Origin: an uncultured Bacteroidales bacterium
GTDB lineage: Bacteria > Bacteroidota > Bacteroidia > Bacteroidales > UBA932
DNA length: 64,000 nucleotides
Assembly (NCBI GenBank): GCA_944322715.1
Contig: CALUPT010000006.1
Coordinates: 1 to 64,000 of the forward strand
Direction: 5' to 3'
Below, piece after piece: positions 18,423 to 25,723 of this stretch; the first letter of the stretch is position 1; every line of letters begins with the position of its first letter. The notes beneath the pieces were generated by a model, which was given only the letters and a program-made list of their open reading frames with translations, had not been told where the DNA came from and did no database searches. Made by a program: the position numbers and the translations under genes.

Positions 18423-20288
18423 ATGAAAAGACTTTTTGACAATTATGTAGCTGTAGCTGCCATACTGTGCCTGGCGGCAGTATCGTGTGAGAAGACCGGA
18501 GACGGCACATTCCAGGATGCGGAACTGACCGTGTCTCCTGAGATGGTAGAGTACAATCCATCCCTGCCGGAGTCCAATGTGTTCACGGTGGAGTCCAATG
18601 CGGGCTGGAAGATAAGCACATCGCATTATATGACCGTGACGGATGTGGTTTCCGGCGAGGCAGGGACTACGGAGGTTCGTATCACTGCCGCTGCGGAGGG
18701 CGAGTCTAAGATTTCCGTGATGTCGGTGCCCCGTGGAGATGGAGACCGTATCATATCGAAATCCGTGACCGTGAGGTATGATCCATCGGGGACGGACGAG
18801 CCGGATGAACCGGAAGAAGGCGAGGTGGTGTACTATGATGATCTGGATGCCGTGGTGACTTCTGACAATTATTGGATCGACCAGAGCGATGAGTATATCA
18901 ACAAGATCGGAAGCGGGGCTGCTTCCGTAGAATATTCCGGTTCATCCGTCGGTATCAGAAGCACTTACAAGTCCACTGGATATCAGGGGGCTTCAGGTGA
19001 CAATGCTTTCTATTTCGGAAGCGGTTCATGGTTTGTCGCAAGCGGCATAGAACTTCCTGCTGGAATCTCTACTTTCAGGATTTCTTTCGGTGTTGCAGGG
19101 GATAATGTGAAAGGGTCGTTTACGGCAAATGAAGACCTGGTGCTCCTGATTGGCAATTCTGCAACAGGAGATTACCGTCAGGTGACATATCAGCGGCCAG
19201 GGACATCGACAAGCTGGGGCTTTGCCCAGGCGGATTTCAGGATAGGCGGGGAGCTGCCTCAGAAACTCTCCATAAGGTTGGAGGGTTCGTGGAATGTCAG
19301 GGTAGATGACCTGAAGCTGTGCGTGCTGTCAGGGAATGTCGGGCAGACTGTGACTTTCGGCCCGGTTTCAGCTTATCCGTGGCCGGAACTGCCTGTTACG
19401 CTCATTCCGAGCGAGGATTACAGATATATCACCCACTATGCTACCACAGTAGAAAGCGGCAAGAGGGTGAGGAACTATGCCGCATGTTACGACACGCGCA
19501 GGCACAACCCGATGTGGGTGGCTTCGGTGCATCACAGCTGCTATCTTGAGGGACGGGGAAGGACGAACCCTGACCCGTGGAGACCGGATCCTGAAATGAC
19601 CGGGGAGGAACAGTCAATCATTTACCCATCGGACTGGGAGGAATGGCCGTGGACAGGGAACGGAGGTCGCCCGACTGACGGATTTTACTACTGGACTGCA
19701 GACTATACGAACGAGTATTTCACCAAGGGACATCTGCTGCGGTCCGATGACAGGAGAGGGGCCGGGAGCGATATGAATATCCAGACTTTCTATCCTACCA
19801 ACATAGCTCCGGAAATGTATCTGCATGTATGGCAGGAAAACGAAGAGGAGACAAGCACTTGGGGAATTGTGGAAGGGTTGCTTTCCGAAGAGTGGACAGG
19901 CAACCGGGACACGACATACGTGGTGACGGGTTGCTATTACGGAGATGACAGATACAAGGCCATTGACGCGAGCGATGATGGCAGCGGCGCACCCGGCATA
20001 TCCAAGACCTGTGTAGTGCCGGTGGCGAGATACAGGGTGATTCTCAGGACAAAGTCAGGCAATACAGGCAAGCCGATAGCGGAATGCTCTGCAGATGAAC
20101 TGACTGCGATAGGTTTCTGGTATCCGCAGCGGTTCCCTGAAGACAGCGAATATGAGCCGCAGGATAACGAATGGATTTTCCCTGTGTCGGAGATAGAGGC
20201 GAAGATCGGAAATGAGTTCAGTTTCTTCCCTGAGATTCCTGAGTCTGTCAAGAAGTCGTATGTCAGGTCCGACTGGCCGGGGCTGTAA
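18423..20288 (+). CDS. NUC1-family endonuclease lipoprotein, divergent active site
   Basis: A 621-residue lipoprotein with lipobox AVSC (Cys22). Residues 30-120 look BACON-like, 135-300 form a jelly-roll-like region, and about 335-620 form a NUC1-type beta-beta-alpha nuclease domain. The active-site segment reads FTKGHLLRSDDR, so the catalytic His is kept but the usual Asp-Arg before it is Thr-Lys. The metal-binding Asn is less clear than in the paralogue at 12116. It may therefore be a nuclease with altered specificity or a binding-only version. It is the last gene of the run and is followed by a good terminator. Confidence 0.82.
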   Translation: MKRLFDNYVAVAAILCLAAVSCEKTGDGTFQDAELTVSPEMVEYNPSLPESNVFTVESNAGWKISTSHYMTVTDVVSGEAGTTEVRITAAAEGESKISVMSVPRGDGDRIISKSVTVRYDPSGTDEPDEPEEGEVVYYDDLDAVVTSDNYWIDQSDEYINKIGSGAASVEYSGSSVGIRSTYKSTGYQGASGDNAFYFGSGSWFVASGIELPAGISTFRISFGVAGDNVKGSFTANEDLVLLIGNSATGDYRQVTYQRPGTSTSWGFAQADFRIGGELPQKLSIRLEGSWNVRVDDLKLCVLSGNVGQTVTFGPVSAYPWPELPVTLIPSEDYRYITHYATTVESGKRVRNYAACYDTRRHNPMWVASVHHSCYLEGRGRTNPDPWRPDPEMTGEEQSIIYPSDWEEWPWTGNGGRPTDGFYYWTADYTNEYFTKGHLLRSDDRRGAGSDMNIQTFYPTNIAPEMYLHVWQENEEETSTWGIVEGLLSEEWTGNRDTTYVVTGCYYGDDRYKAIDASDDGSGAPGISKTCVVPVARYRVILRTKSGNTGKPIAECSADELTAIGFWYPQRFPEDSEYEPQDNEWIFPVSEIEAKIGNEFSFFPEIPESVKKSYVRSDWPGL

Positions 20289-20304
20289 CCTGCCCGGAGA
20301 ATTG

Positions 20305-20332
20305 AATCCGCGTCCTCATGGCGCGGATTTTT
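20305..20332 (+). terminator. terminator of the nuclease/TonB locus
   Basis: AATCCGCG (20305-20312) pairs with CGCGGATT (20322-20329) around a nine-base loop and runs into a T tract. Confidence 0.75.
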
Positions 20333-20335
20333 ATT

Positions 20336-20489
20336 ATATTTGGCCTGACGGCCATATATACTGTCGCGCCTCGGCAATTGCAAGTAAACTTGCATTGCTC
20401 TCGGCTTCTGAGATATTTGGCCTGACGGCCATATATACTGTCACGCCTCGGCAATTGCAAGTAAACTTGCATTGCTCTCGGCTTCTGAG
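20336..20489. repeat. two tandem 77-bp hairpin repeat units (family also at 38407)
   Basis: Unit 1 is 20336-20412 and unit 2 is 20413-20489; they differ at one base (TGTCGCGCC against TGTCACGCC). Each unit contains a small hairpin (GGCCTGACGGCC), the constant CTCGG box, a second hairpin (GCAATTGCAAGT with ACTTGCATTGC) and the ending CTCTCGGCTTCTGAG. The array sits between a terminator and the dcp promoter, whose -33 box lies inside unit 2. The reverse strand can be translated through the units, but nothing supports a protein. Confidence 0.9.
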
Positions 20490-20497
20490 TATATTTG
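20466..20497 (+). promoter_or_regulatory. promoter of dcp-like gene, formed by the repeat
   Basis: CTTG at 20466-20469 (inside the repeat), 20 bases, then TATATTTG at 20490-20497 immediately after the last repeat base. The ATG is 23 bases downstream of the -7 box. Confidence 0.65.
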
Positions 20498-20519
20498 CAG
20501 GATAACTGTGTACTGGAAT

Positions 20520-22595
20520 ATGAAAAGGATAATTATAATTCTGGCAATGATGATGTCGGTTGCGGGATGCGACAAGGTGAACCCGTTCCTGTTCGAATGG
20601 AAATCGAATTACGGGATGCCGCCGTTCGATGAGATAAGGGAGAGCCATTATATGCTGGCGGTGAAAATGGGCATGAGGCAGCAGGCTTCTGATGTGGATG
20701 CCATTATCGCGAATGCGGAGGAGCCGACGTTCGAGAACACCATAGCGGCATACGACCGTTCCGGGGCTACCCTCGACAGGGTGACGGGAGTGCTTTTCAA
20801 CCTTTCGGAGACTGATGGCACGCCTGCCCTGCAAAGGATTGTCGAGAAGGTCCTTCCGATGCTTTCGGAGCACAACGACAATATTTTCATGAATCCGTAT
20901 TTCTTCGAGAGGGTGCAGTATCTGCATGACAGGAAGGATGGGCTCGGCCTTACCCGGGAACAGGAAATGGTGTTGGACAGGATATACCGCAGGTTTGTGG
21001 ACAACGGCATTTCCCTGGATGAGACCGGCCAGACGAGGATGAGGGAGATAAACAGGGAACTTTCTTCGCTCGAATACGAATTCGGGAACAGGATTCTTGC
21101 CGAGAACAATGCCTTTGCGGACAGATTCGGAGTGACCGTATCGGAATATGCTTCCGAAATGGCGTCGTGCGATGACCGCCGGCGCAGGGAAGAGATGTTC
21201 AGGGCATATTCTACGCGGGGATGTCACGGGGACAGGAATGATACCAGGGATCTGGTCCTCGACATCATGCGCCTGAGAATAGAGAAGGCAAGGCTGCTGG
21301 GATATGACAATCCGGCAGAAATGATCCTTTCAGACAAGATGGCCCGTGATGCCGCTACGGTGGACTCGTTTCTGGAGACAATCTTCCGTCCTGCCGTGGC
21401 CAGGGCGGAGGAGGAGATAACGGACATGCAGGAGATAATGGATGAAGATGTGGAGGCGGGGATTCTTCCCGATGATTCCACTTCCGTCATCCGTCCGTGG
21501 GACTGGGCGTATTATGCCGGACGTGTCCGTGAGAGGAAATACAGTCTGAACGAGGCGGAGACAAGACCGTATTTCCGGATGGAGAATGTCAGGGAAGGGG
21601 TCTTTGCCAATGCATCCAGACTGTACGGTCTGAATTTCCGCAAACTGGACAGCGTGCAGGTCTATCATCCGGATGTGGAGGCGTTTGAAGTGACCGATTC
21701 GGACGGCTCGCTTATCGGCTATCTGATGACCGACTACTTCCCGAGGCCTACGAAGCGCGGGGGCGCATGGATGAACAATTTCCTGCCACAGTATATCGAC
21801 AGGCATGGAGATGACCACAGACCGGTGATAGTCAACGTAGGCAATTTTTCCAGACCGTCAGGAGATGCTCCGGCACTTTTGACCCTCGATGAGGTTGCCA
21901 CAATGTTCCATGAGTTCGGCCATGCCCTGCACGGCCTGCTCAGCAGGTGTACATACAAGACTGTCAGCGGGACATCCGTGGCGAGGGATTTTGTGGAGCT
22001 GCCATCCCAGATCAACGAGAACTGGGCTTTCCGGCCGGAAGTGCTTGCCACGTATGCAAGACATTGGCAGACAGGAGAGGTGATCCCGGATTCTCTTGTT
22101 GCCAAGATAAATGCCGCATCCAAGTTCAACCAGGGTTTCATGACGACGGAACTGGCGGCAGCGGCAATCCTGGACATGAAATGGCACGAACTGGCTTCTG
22201 TCGAGGTGGATGCCGGCAGCCCTTACGCTTCCGGCAGGCAGGCCGGTGAAGGCAGGATGCTGATCGATCCTGTGAAGTTCGAGGAATATGTGTGCTCGCA
22301 GATGGGGCTTATCGATGAGATCATTCCCCGTTACCGTACGACATATTTCAACCATATCTTCAACAGCGGATATTCCGCCGGATACTACAGTTATCTTTGG
22401 GCTGAGGTCCTCGACAAGGATGCCTTCGAACTGTTCAGGAAGAAAGGCATTTTCGACAGCCGGACCGCAATGTCGTTCCGAAAGAATATCCTCGAGAAAG
22501 GAGGCAGTGAAGACCCGATGGTCCTTTATAAACGCTTCCGTGGAGCAGACCCGGATCCGGCCGCCCTTCTTCGCGCCCGCGGCCTTGCCGATTAG
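20520..22595 (+). CDS. dcp: M3-family metallopeptidase (peptidyl-dipeptidase Dcp-like), lipoprotein
   Basis: A 691-residue zinc peptidase of the thimet oligopeptidase family. The zinc-binding HEFGH motif (FHEFGHALHG) lies near residue 465 and the second zinc ligand is in the following helix around ELPSQINENWAF. The N-terminus has a short signal peptide with lipobox SVAGC (Cys17), so it probably acts in the periplasm or at the surface, removing dipeptides from oligopeptides. The start at 20520 is preferred because an upstream in-frame ATG at 20472 lies inside the repeat before the promoter. Length matches Dcp/oligopeptidase A members. Confidence 0.93.
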   Translation: MKRIIIILAMMMSVAGCDKVNPFLFEWKSNYGMPPFDEIRESHYMLAVKMGMRQQASDVDAIIANAEEPTFENTIAAYDRSGATLDRVTGVLFNLSETDGTPALQRIVEKVLPMLSEHNDNIFMNPYFFERVQYLHDRKDGLGLTREQEMVLDRIYRRFVDNGISLDETGQTRMREINRELSSLEYEFGNRILAENNAFADRFGVTVSEYASEMASCDDRRRREEMFRAYSTRGCHGDRNDTRDLVLDIMRLRIEKARLLGYDNPAEMILSDKMARDAATVDSFLETIFRPAVARAEEEITDMQEIMDEDVEAGILPDDSTSVIRPWDWAYYAGRVRERKYSLNEAETRPYFRMENVREGVFANASRLYGLNFRKLDSVQVYHPDVEAFEVTDSDGSLIGYLMTDYFPRPTKRGGAWMNNFLPQYIDRHGDDHRPVIVNVGNFSRPSGDAPALLTLDEVATMFHEFGHALHGLLSRCTYKTVSGTSVARDFVELPSQINENWAFRPEVLATYARHWQTGEVIPDSLVAKINAASKFNQGFMTTELAAAAILDMKWHELASVEVDAGSPYASGRQAGEGRMLIDPVKFEEYVCSQMGLIDEIIPRYRTTYFNHIFNSGYSAGYYSYLWAEVLDKDAFELFRKKGIFDSRTAMSFRKNILEKGGSEDPMVLYKRFRGADPDPAALLRARGLAD

Positions 22596-22640
22596 CTTTG
22601 AAAACTGAAAACTGATTCAATAAAGTCATGAGTCGATAAA

Positions 22641-22779
22641 CTGCGGATTCTGTTCCGCAGTTTTCATGTATAATTGCGGATTCCGCTCCGCAATTTGTTT
22701 TCTGTCAGTCCTGTTTTGCCAATATGTGGAATGAAATCCGCAATTTTCAGTAAAAATTGCGGATTTTGTTCCGCAATTT
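22641..22779. repeat. three related GCGGA/TCCGC hairpins before an AAA ATPase gene
   Basis: Hairpins: CTGCGGA/TCCGCAG at 22641-22660 followed by TTTT (likely the dcp terminator), AATTGCGGA/TCCGCAATT at 22672-22695, and AAATTGCGGA/TCCGCAATTT at 22754-22779. A lone half site, ATCCGCAATTTTCAG, lies at about 22731-22749. All share a core of ATTGCGGATT-n5-CCGCAAT type. The third ends two bases before the -7 box TATATTTG (22782-22789) of the next gene, so it could be an operator. Confidence 0.75.
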
Positions 22780-22781
22780 TG

Positions 22782-22789
22782 TATATTTG
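22782..22789 (+). promoter_or_regulatory. -7 promoter box of the AAA ATPase gene
   Basis: TATATTTG matches the -7 consensus; no clear -33 TTTG is present at 19-20 bases, where the third hairpin lies instead. The ATG is 17 bases downstream. Confidence 0.5.
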
Positions 22790-22806
22790 CAAAAACGGAA
22801 GGAAAT

Positions 22807-23988
22807 ATGGATTTGAGTCAACTGTTTGATCTGTATTCTGTCAAACTGTCCGAGACAGATACCGGGTTTGTCCGTTATCTGCATGACAGGATAAACTGGG
22901 ATTCAAGGCTGATAGTCATAGTAGGGGCCAGAGGAGTCGGTAAGACGACCATGATTCTCCAGCATATTCTGTTGGCTGATGCAGTGAAGGAATCGTTGTA
23001 TATCGCTGCGGACAACACATATTTTTCGACCAATACTCTTTTTGACACGGCATCTGCCTTTGTGAAAGGCGGGGGCAAGGTGCTTTATATAGATGAGGTC
23101 CATAAATATCCGGACTGGTCGAAGGAGGTGAAGATGATGTATGATTATCTTCCGGATCTCAGAGTCGTTGTGACAGGGTCGTCAATTCTCGATATAGTCA
23201 AGGGTACGGATGCGGACCTGAGCCGCCGTGCAATCCCTTATACCCTGGAGGGGCTGTCTTTCCGCGAGTATTTGAATTTCTCTCTTGGATTGCATATCGA
23301 GCCGCTTTCTCTCGATGATATCATAGCCGGCAATATTGCCCTTCCTCAGGAGATCAGACATCCTCTCGTGCATTTCAAGGATTATCTCGCCAAAGGATAT
23401 TTCCCGTTTTTCAGCCAGGACGATTATTTTGTCCGTCTTGAAAATGTCATAAACCATACTATGGAAATAGATATCCCTGCTTTTGCAGGCATGAGCATAG
23501 CGACATCCAGGAAACTGAAAAAGCTGCTTTATGTCATTTCCCGGAATGTCCCGTTCAAGCCGAATTTTTCGGAAATCGGAAGGTCCCTGTCAATGGACAG
23601 GGGCACTGTGGCCGATTATATGGTGTATATCGAGAAATCAGGACTGACAAGGCAGTTGAATATGTCAGGCGGGGGAATGTCTCTTTTTGAAAAACCGGAG
23701 AAAGTTTATCTCGGCAATACGAATTTCATTTATGCGCTTTCTGACGGGATGCAGAATCCCGGCAATGTCAGGGAGACTTTCTTCTTGTCTGCAATGTCTG
23801 TCAATCACACTGTGACGGCATCTCCTGTGGCAGATTTTGTTGTGGATGGGCATACTTTTGAAGTCGGGGGCAAAGGTAAGACAGGGAAACAGGTCAAGGA
23901 TGTCGGGGATGCCTATATAGTCAAGGATGATATCGAACATGCTTATATGAATATCATTCCTCTTTGGGCTTTCGGGCTTGACTATTGA
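22807..23988 (+). CDS. AAA ATPase with DUF4143-type C-terminal domain
   Basis: A 393-residue ATP-binding protein of the AAA_14/DUF4143 type. Walker A is GARGVGKTT (about 37-45), Walker B is LYIDEVHK (about 93-100) and the sensor segment VVVTGSSILD follows. The C-terminal part (about 215-390) contains a winged-helix-like stretch and the DUF4143 PD-(D/E)XK-like remnant (DFVVDGHTFEVGGKGKTG). The function of this very common, horizontally moving family is unknown. It stands alone, with palindromic elements in its promoter; two relatives or analogues lie at 53541 and 54922 in this window. Confidence 0.82.
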   Translation: MDLSQLFDLYSVKLSETDTGFVRYLHDRINWDSRLIVIVGARGVGKTTMILQHILLADAVKESLYIAADNTYFSTNTLFDTASAFVKGGGKVLYIDEVHKYPDWSKEVKMMYDYLPDLRVVVTGSSILDIVKGTDADLSRRAIPYTLEGLSFREYLNFSLGLHIEPLSLDDIIAGNIALPQEIRHPLVHFKDYLAKGYFPFFSQDDYFVRLENVINHTMEIDIPAFAGMSIATSRKLKKLLYVISRNVPFKPNFSEIGRSLSMDRGTVADYMVYIEKSGLTRQLNMSGGGMSLFEKPEKVYLGNTNFIYALSDGMQNPGNVRETFFLSAMSVNHTVTASPVADFVVDGHTFEVGGKGKTGKQVKDVGDAYIVKDDIEHAYMNIIPLWAFGLDY

Positions 23989-23997
23989 TGCCGTCCT

Positions 23998-24025
23998 GTC
24001 ATCCTGAACGGAGTGAAGGATCTGA
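23998..24025 (+). repeat. dispersed repeat copy (TGTCATCCTGA...GAAGGATCTGA)
   Basis: A 28-base copy of the family TGTCATCCTGAGCG-n-AGCGAAGGATCT, here with two changes. Other copies are at 32260 and clustered at 49532-49790. Confidence 0.7.
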
Positions 24026-24030
24026 AAAAA

Positions 24031-24065
24031 CGCCCGGCAGAAGCGTTTCGGCTATCTGTCGGGCG
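24031..24065. terminator. bidirectional terminator between ATPase and gpmI
   Basis: CGCCCGGCAGA (24031-24041) pairs with TCTGTCGGGCG (24055-24065), one mismatch, between two convergent genes and after an A-rich run that serves the minus-strand gene as a T tail. Confidence 0.65.
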
Positions 24066-24091
24066 ATATTGTCTGGCATCCTGTGCCTCTC

Positions 24092-25609
24092 TCAGATGAG
24101 CGCTTCTCCTGTCATCTCGGCAGGCTGCGGGATGCCCATCAGCTTGAGGATGGTAGGGGCTACATCTGCGAGCTTGCCGTCCTTGACCTGGTCGACTCCT
24201 GCATTGATGACTATGAACTGCACTTCATTGAGCGAATGTGCGGTGTTCGGGGAGCCGTCTGCATTGTAGGCATGGTCTGCATTTCCGTGGTCAGCAGTCA
24301 GAAGAACGGCATAACCGTTTGCGACAGCGGCTTCCACCACTTCCTTGACGCATTTGTCTATCTTGGCGACTGCCCTGCAGATAGCAGAGAACACACCTGT
24401 ATGTCCTACCATGTCTCCATTGGCGAAGTTGAGGATGATCATGTCCTGTTTCCCTGTGTTGAGCTCAGCCACGAGTTTCTCGGTGACTTCCTGTGCACTC
24501 ATTTCCGGCAGGAGGTCGTATGTAGGGACTTTCGGGGAATTGACCAGTATCCTGTCTTCATTCTCGAACTGGGTTTCGCGTCCTCCGTTGAAGAAGAATG
24601 TCACATGGGCATATTTCTCCGTCTCTGCGATGCGGAGCTGGTGTCTGCCTGCCTTTGATACCACCTCTCCGAGGGTGTTCTGCACGTTTTCCTTGTCGAA
24701 GAGGATGTGCAGCCCCTTGAATGAAGCATCGTACGGGGTGAGGCAGCAGTAGTAGAGCGGCAGGGTCTTCATCCCGAAATCCGGCATGTCCTGCTGGGTG
24801 AGCACTGCGGTTATTTCCCTTGCCCTGTCGTTGCGGAAGTTGAAGAATATCACGGCATCCCCTTCATTTACGGTTCCGAGAGGCTTGCCATCGCCGTCAG
24901 TGAGGACTATCGGCTTGATGAACTCATCTGTCACTCCTTCTGCGTATGACTCTTCGATTGCGTCCGTAGCGGAAACGGCTTTCTTGCCTTCTCCCTTGAC
25001 CAGCATGTCGTATGCCAGCTTTATGCGCTCCCATCTCTTGTCCCTGTCCATCGCATAGTAGCGGCCGCATACGGATGCGACCTTGCCGGTACTTTCCGCC
25101 ATCTTGCTCTCCAGTTCCGCCACGAAACCCTTGCCGCTCTTCGGGTCGGTGTCGCGGCCGTCTATGAAGCAGTGTACGAAGACCTTGTCCAGCCCGTACT
25201 CCTTTGCCACCGCAAGAAACTCATATACGTGTGCAAGAGAACTGTGTACGCCTCCCATGGAAGCCAGCCCCATCAGGTGGAGCTGTTTGCCGGACTGTCT
25301 TACATAGTCGTAAGCGGCCTTGATCTCTGCGTTTTCCAGCAGTTTGTGGTCGCGGCAGGCCCTGTTGATTTTCACGAGGTCCTGGTAGACCACCCTTCCT
25401 GCACCGAGGTTGAGATGCCCCACCTCGGAATTACCCATCTGCCCGTCCGGCAGACCTACATATTCTCCGCAGGCCTGAAGATGCCCGAACGGGTATTTTG
25501 CCCTGAGGGAGTCGATATACGGCGCTCCCTGGGTGAAGATTGCGTTTGTCCAGTCATGTTTGCCCTCGCCCCATCCGTCGAGGATCATAAGAAGAACTTT
25601 CTTGTCCAT
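24092..25609 (-). CDS. gpmI: 2,3-bisphosphoglycerate-independent phosphoglycerate mutase
   Basis: GpmI interconverts 3- and 2-phosphoglycerate in glycolysis and gluconeogenesis using two Mn2+ ions and a phosphoserine intermediate. The protein is 505 residues, the normal length. The metal site begins with LMILDGWG (Asp12 region), the phosphorylated serine lies in [16 protein letters not shown], and the C-terminal metal ligands are in [12 protein letters not shown] and [13 protein letters not shown] chose the start at 25609 ([14 protein letters not shown]) over an in-frame ATG at 25660, because the promoter lies between them. Confidence 0.96.
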   Translation of the reverse strand: MDKKVLLMILDGWGEGKHDWTNAIFTQGAPYIDSLRAKYPFGHLQACGEYVGLPDGQMGNSEVGHLNLGAGRVVYQDLVKINRACRDHKLLENAEIKAAYDYVRQSGKQLHLMGLASMGGVHSSLAHVYEFLAVAKEYGLDKVFVHCFIDGRDTDPKSGKGFVAELESKMAESTGKVASVCGRYYAMDRDKRWERIKLAYDMLVKGEGKKAVSATDAIEESYAEGVTDEFIKPIVLTDGDGKPLGTVNEGDAVIFFNFRNDRAREITAVLTQQDMPDFGMKTLPLYYCCLTPYDASFKGLHILFDKENVQNTLGEVVSKAGRHQLRIAETEKYAHVTFFFNGGRETQFENEDRILVNSPKVPTYDLLPEMSAQEVTEKLVAELNTGKQDMIILNFANGDMVGHTGVFSAICRAVAKIDKCVKEVVEAAVANGYAVLLTADHGNADHAYNADGSPNTAHSLNEVQFIVINAGVDQVKDGKLADVAPTILKLMGIPQPAEMTGEALI

Positions 25610-25647
25610 AATATGTCTGTAATTTATACTTTCGGTGTTGAGCGCTG

Positions 25648-25676
25648 CAAAGATACGCAAAAAAGGATTAACTTTG
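25648..25676. promoter_or_regulatory. divergent promoter region of gpmI and rnr
   Basis: Minus strand: TATCTTTG at 25648-25655 for gpmI. Plus strand: TAACTTTG at 25669-25676 for rnr. Both are consensus -7 boxes 13 bases apart; neither has a convincing -33 box, and the two polymerases could not bind at once. Confidence 0.5.
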
Positions 25677-25723
25677 CGTCGGCTGGACCGGAATGCGAAA
25701 GCCGGAAGTTAATATTTGGTTAT

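Noticed and set aside
20296..20520. Insertion sequence or MITE with target duplication
   Set aside because: No transposase, no terminal inverted repeats around the whole array and no target-site duplication could be seen. Mobility of the repeat remains only an inference.
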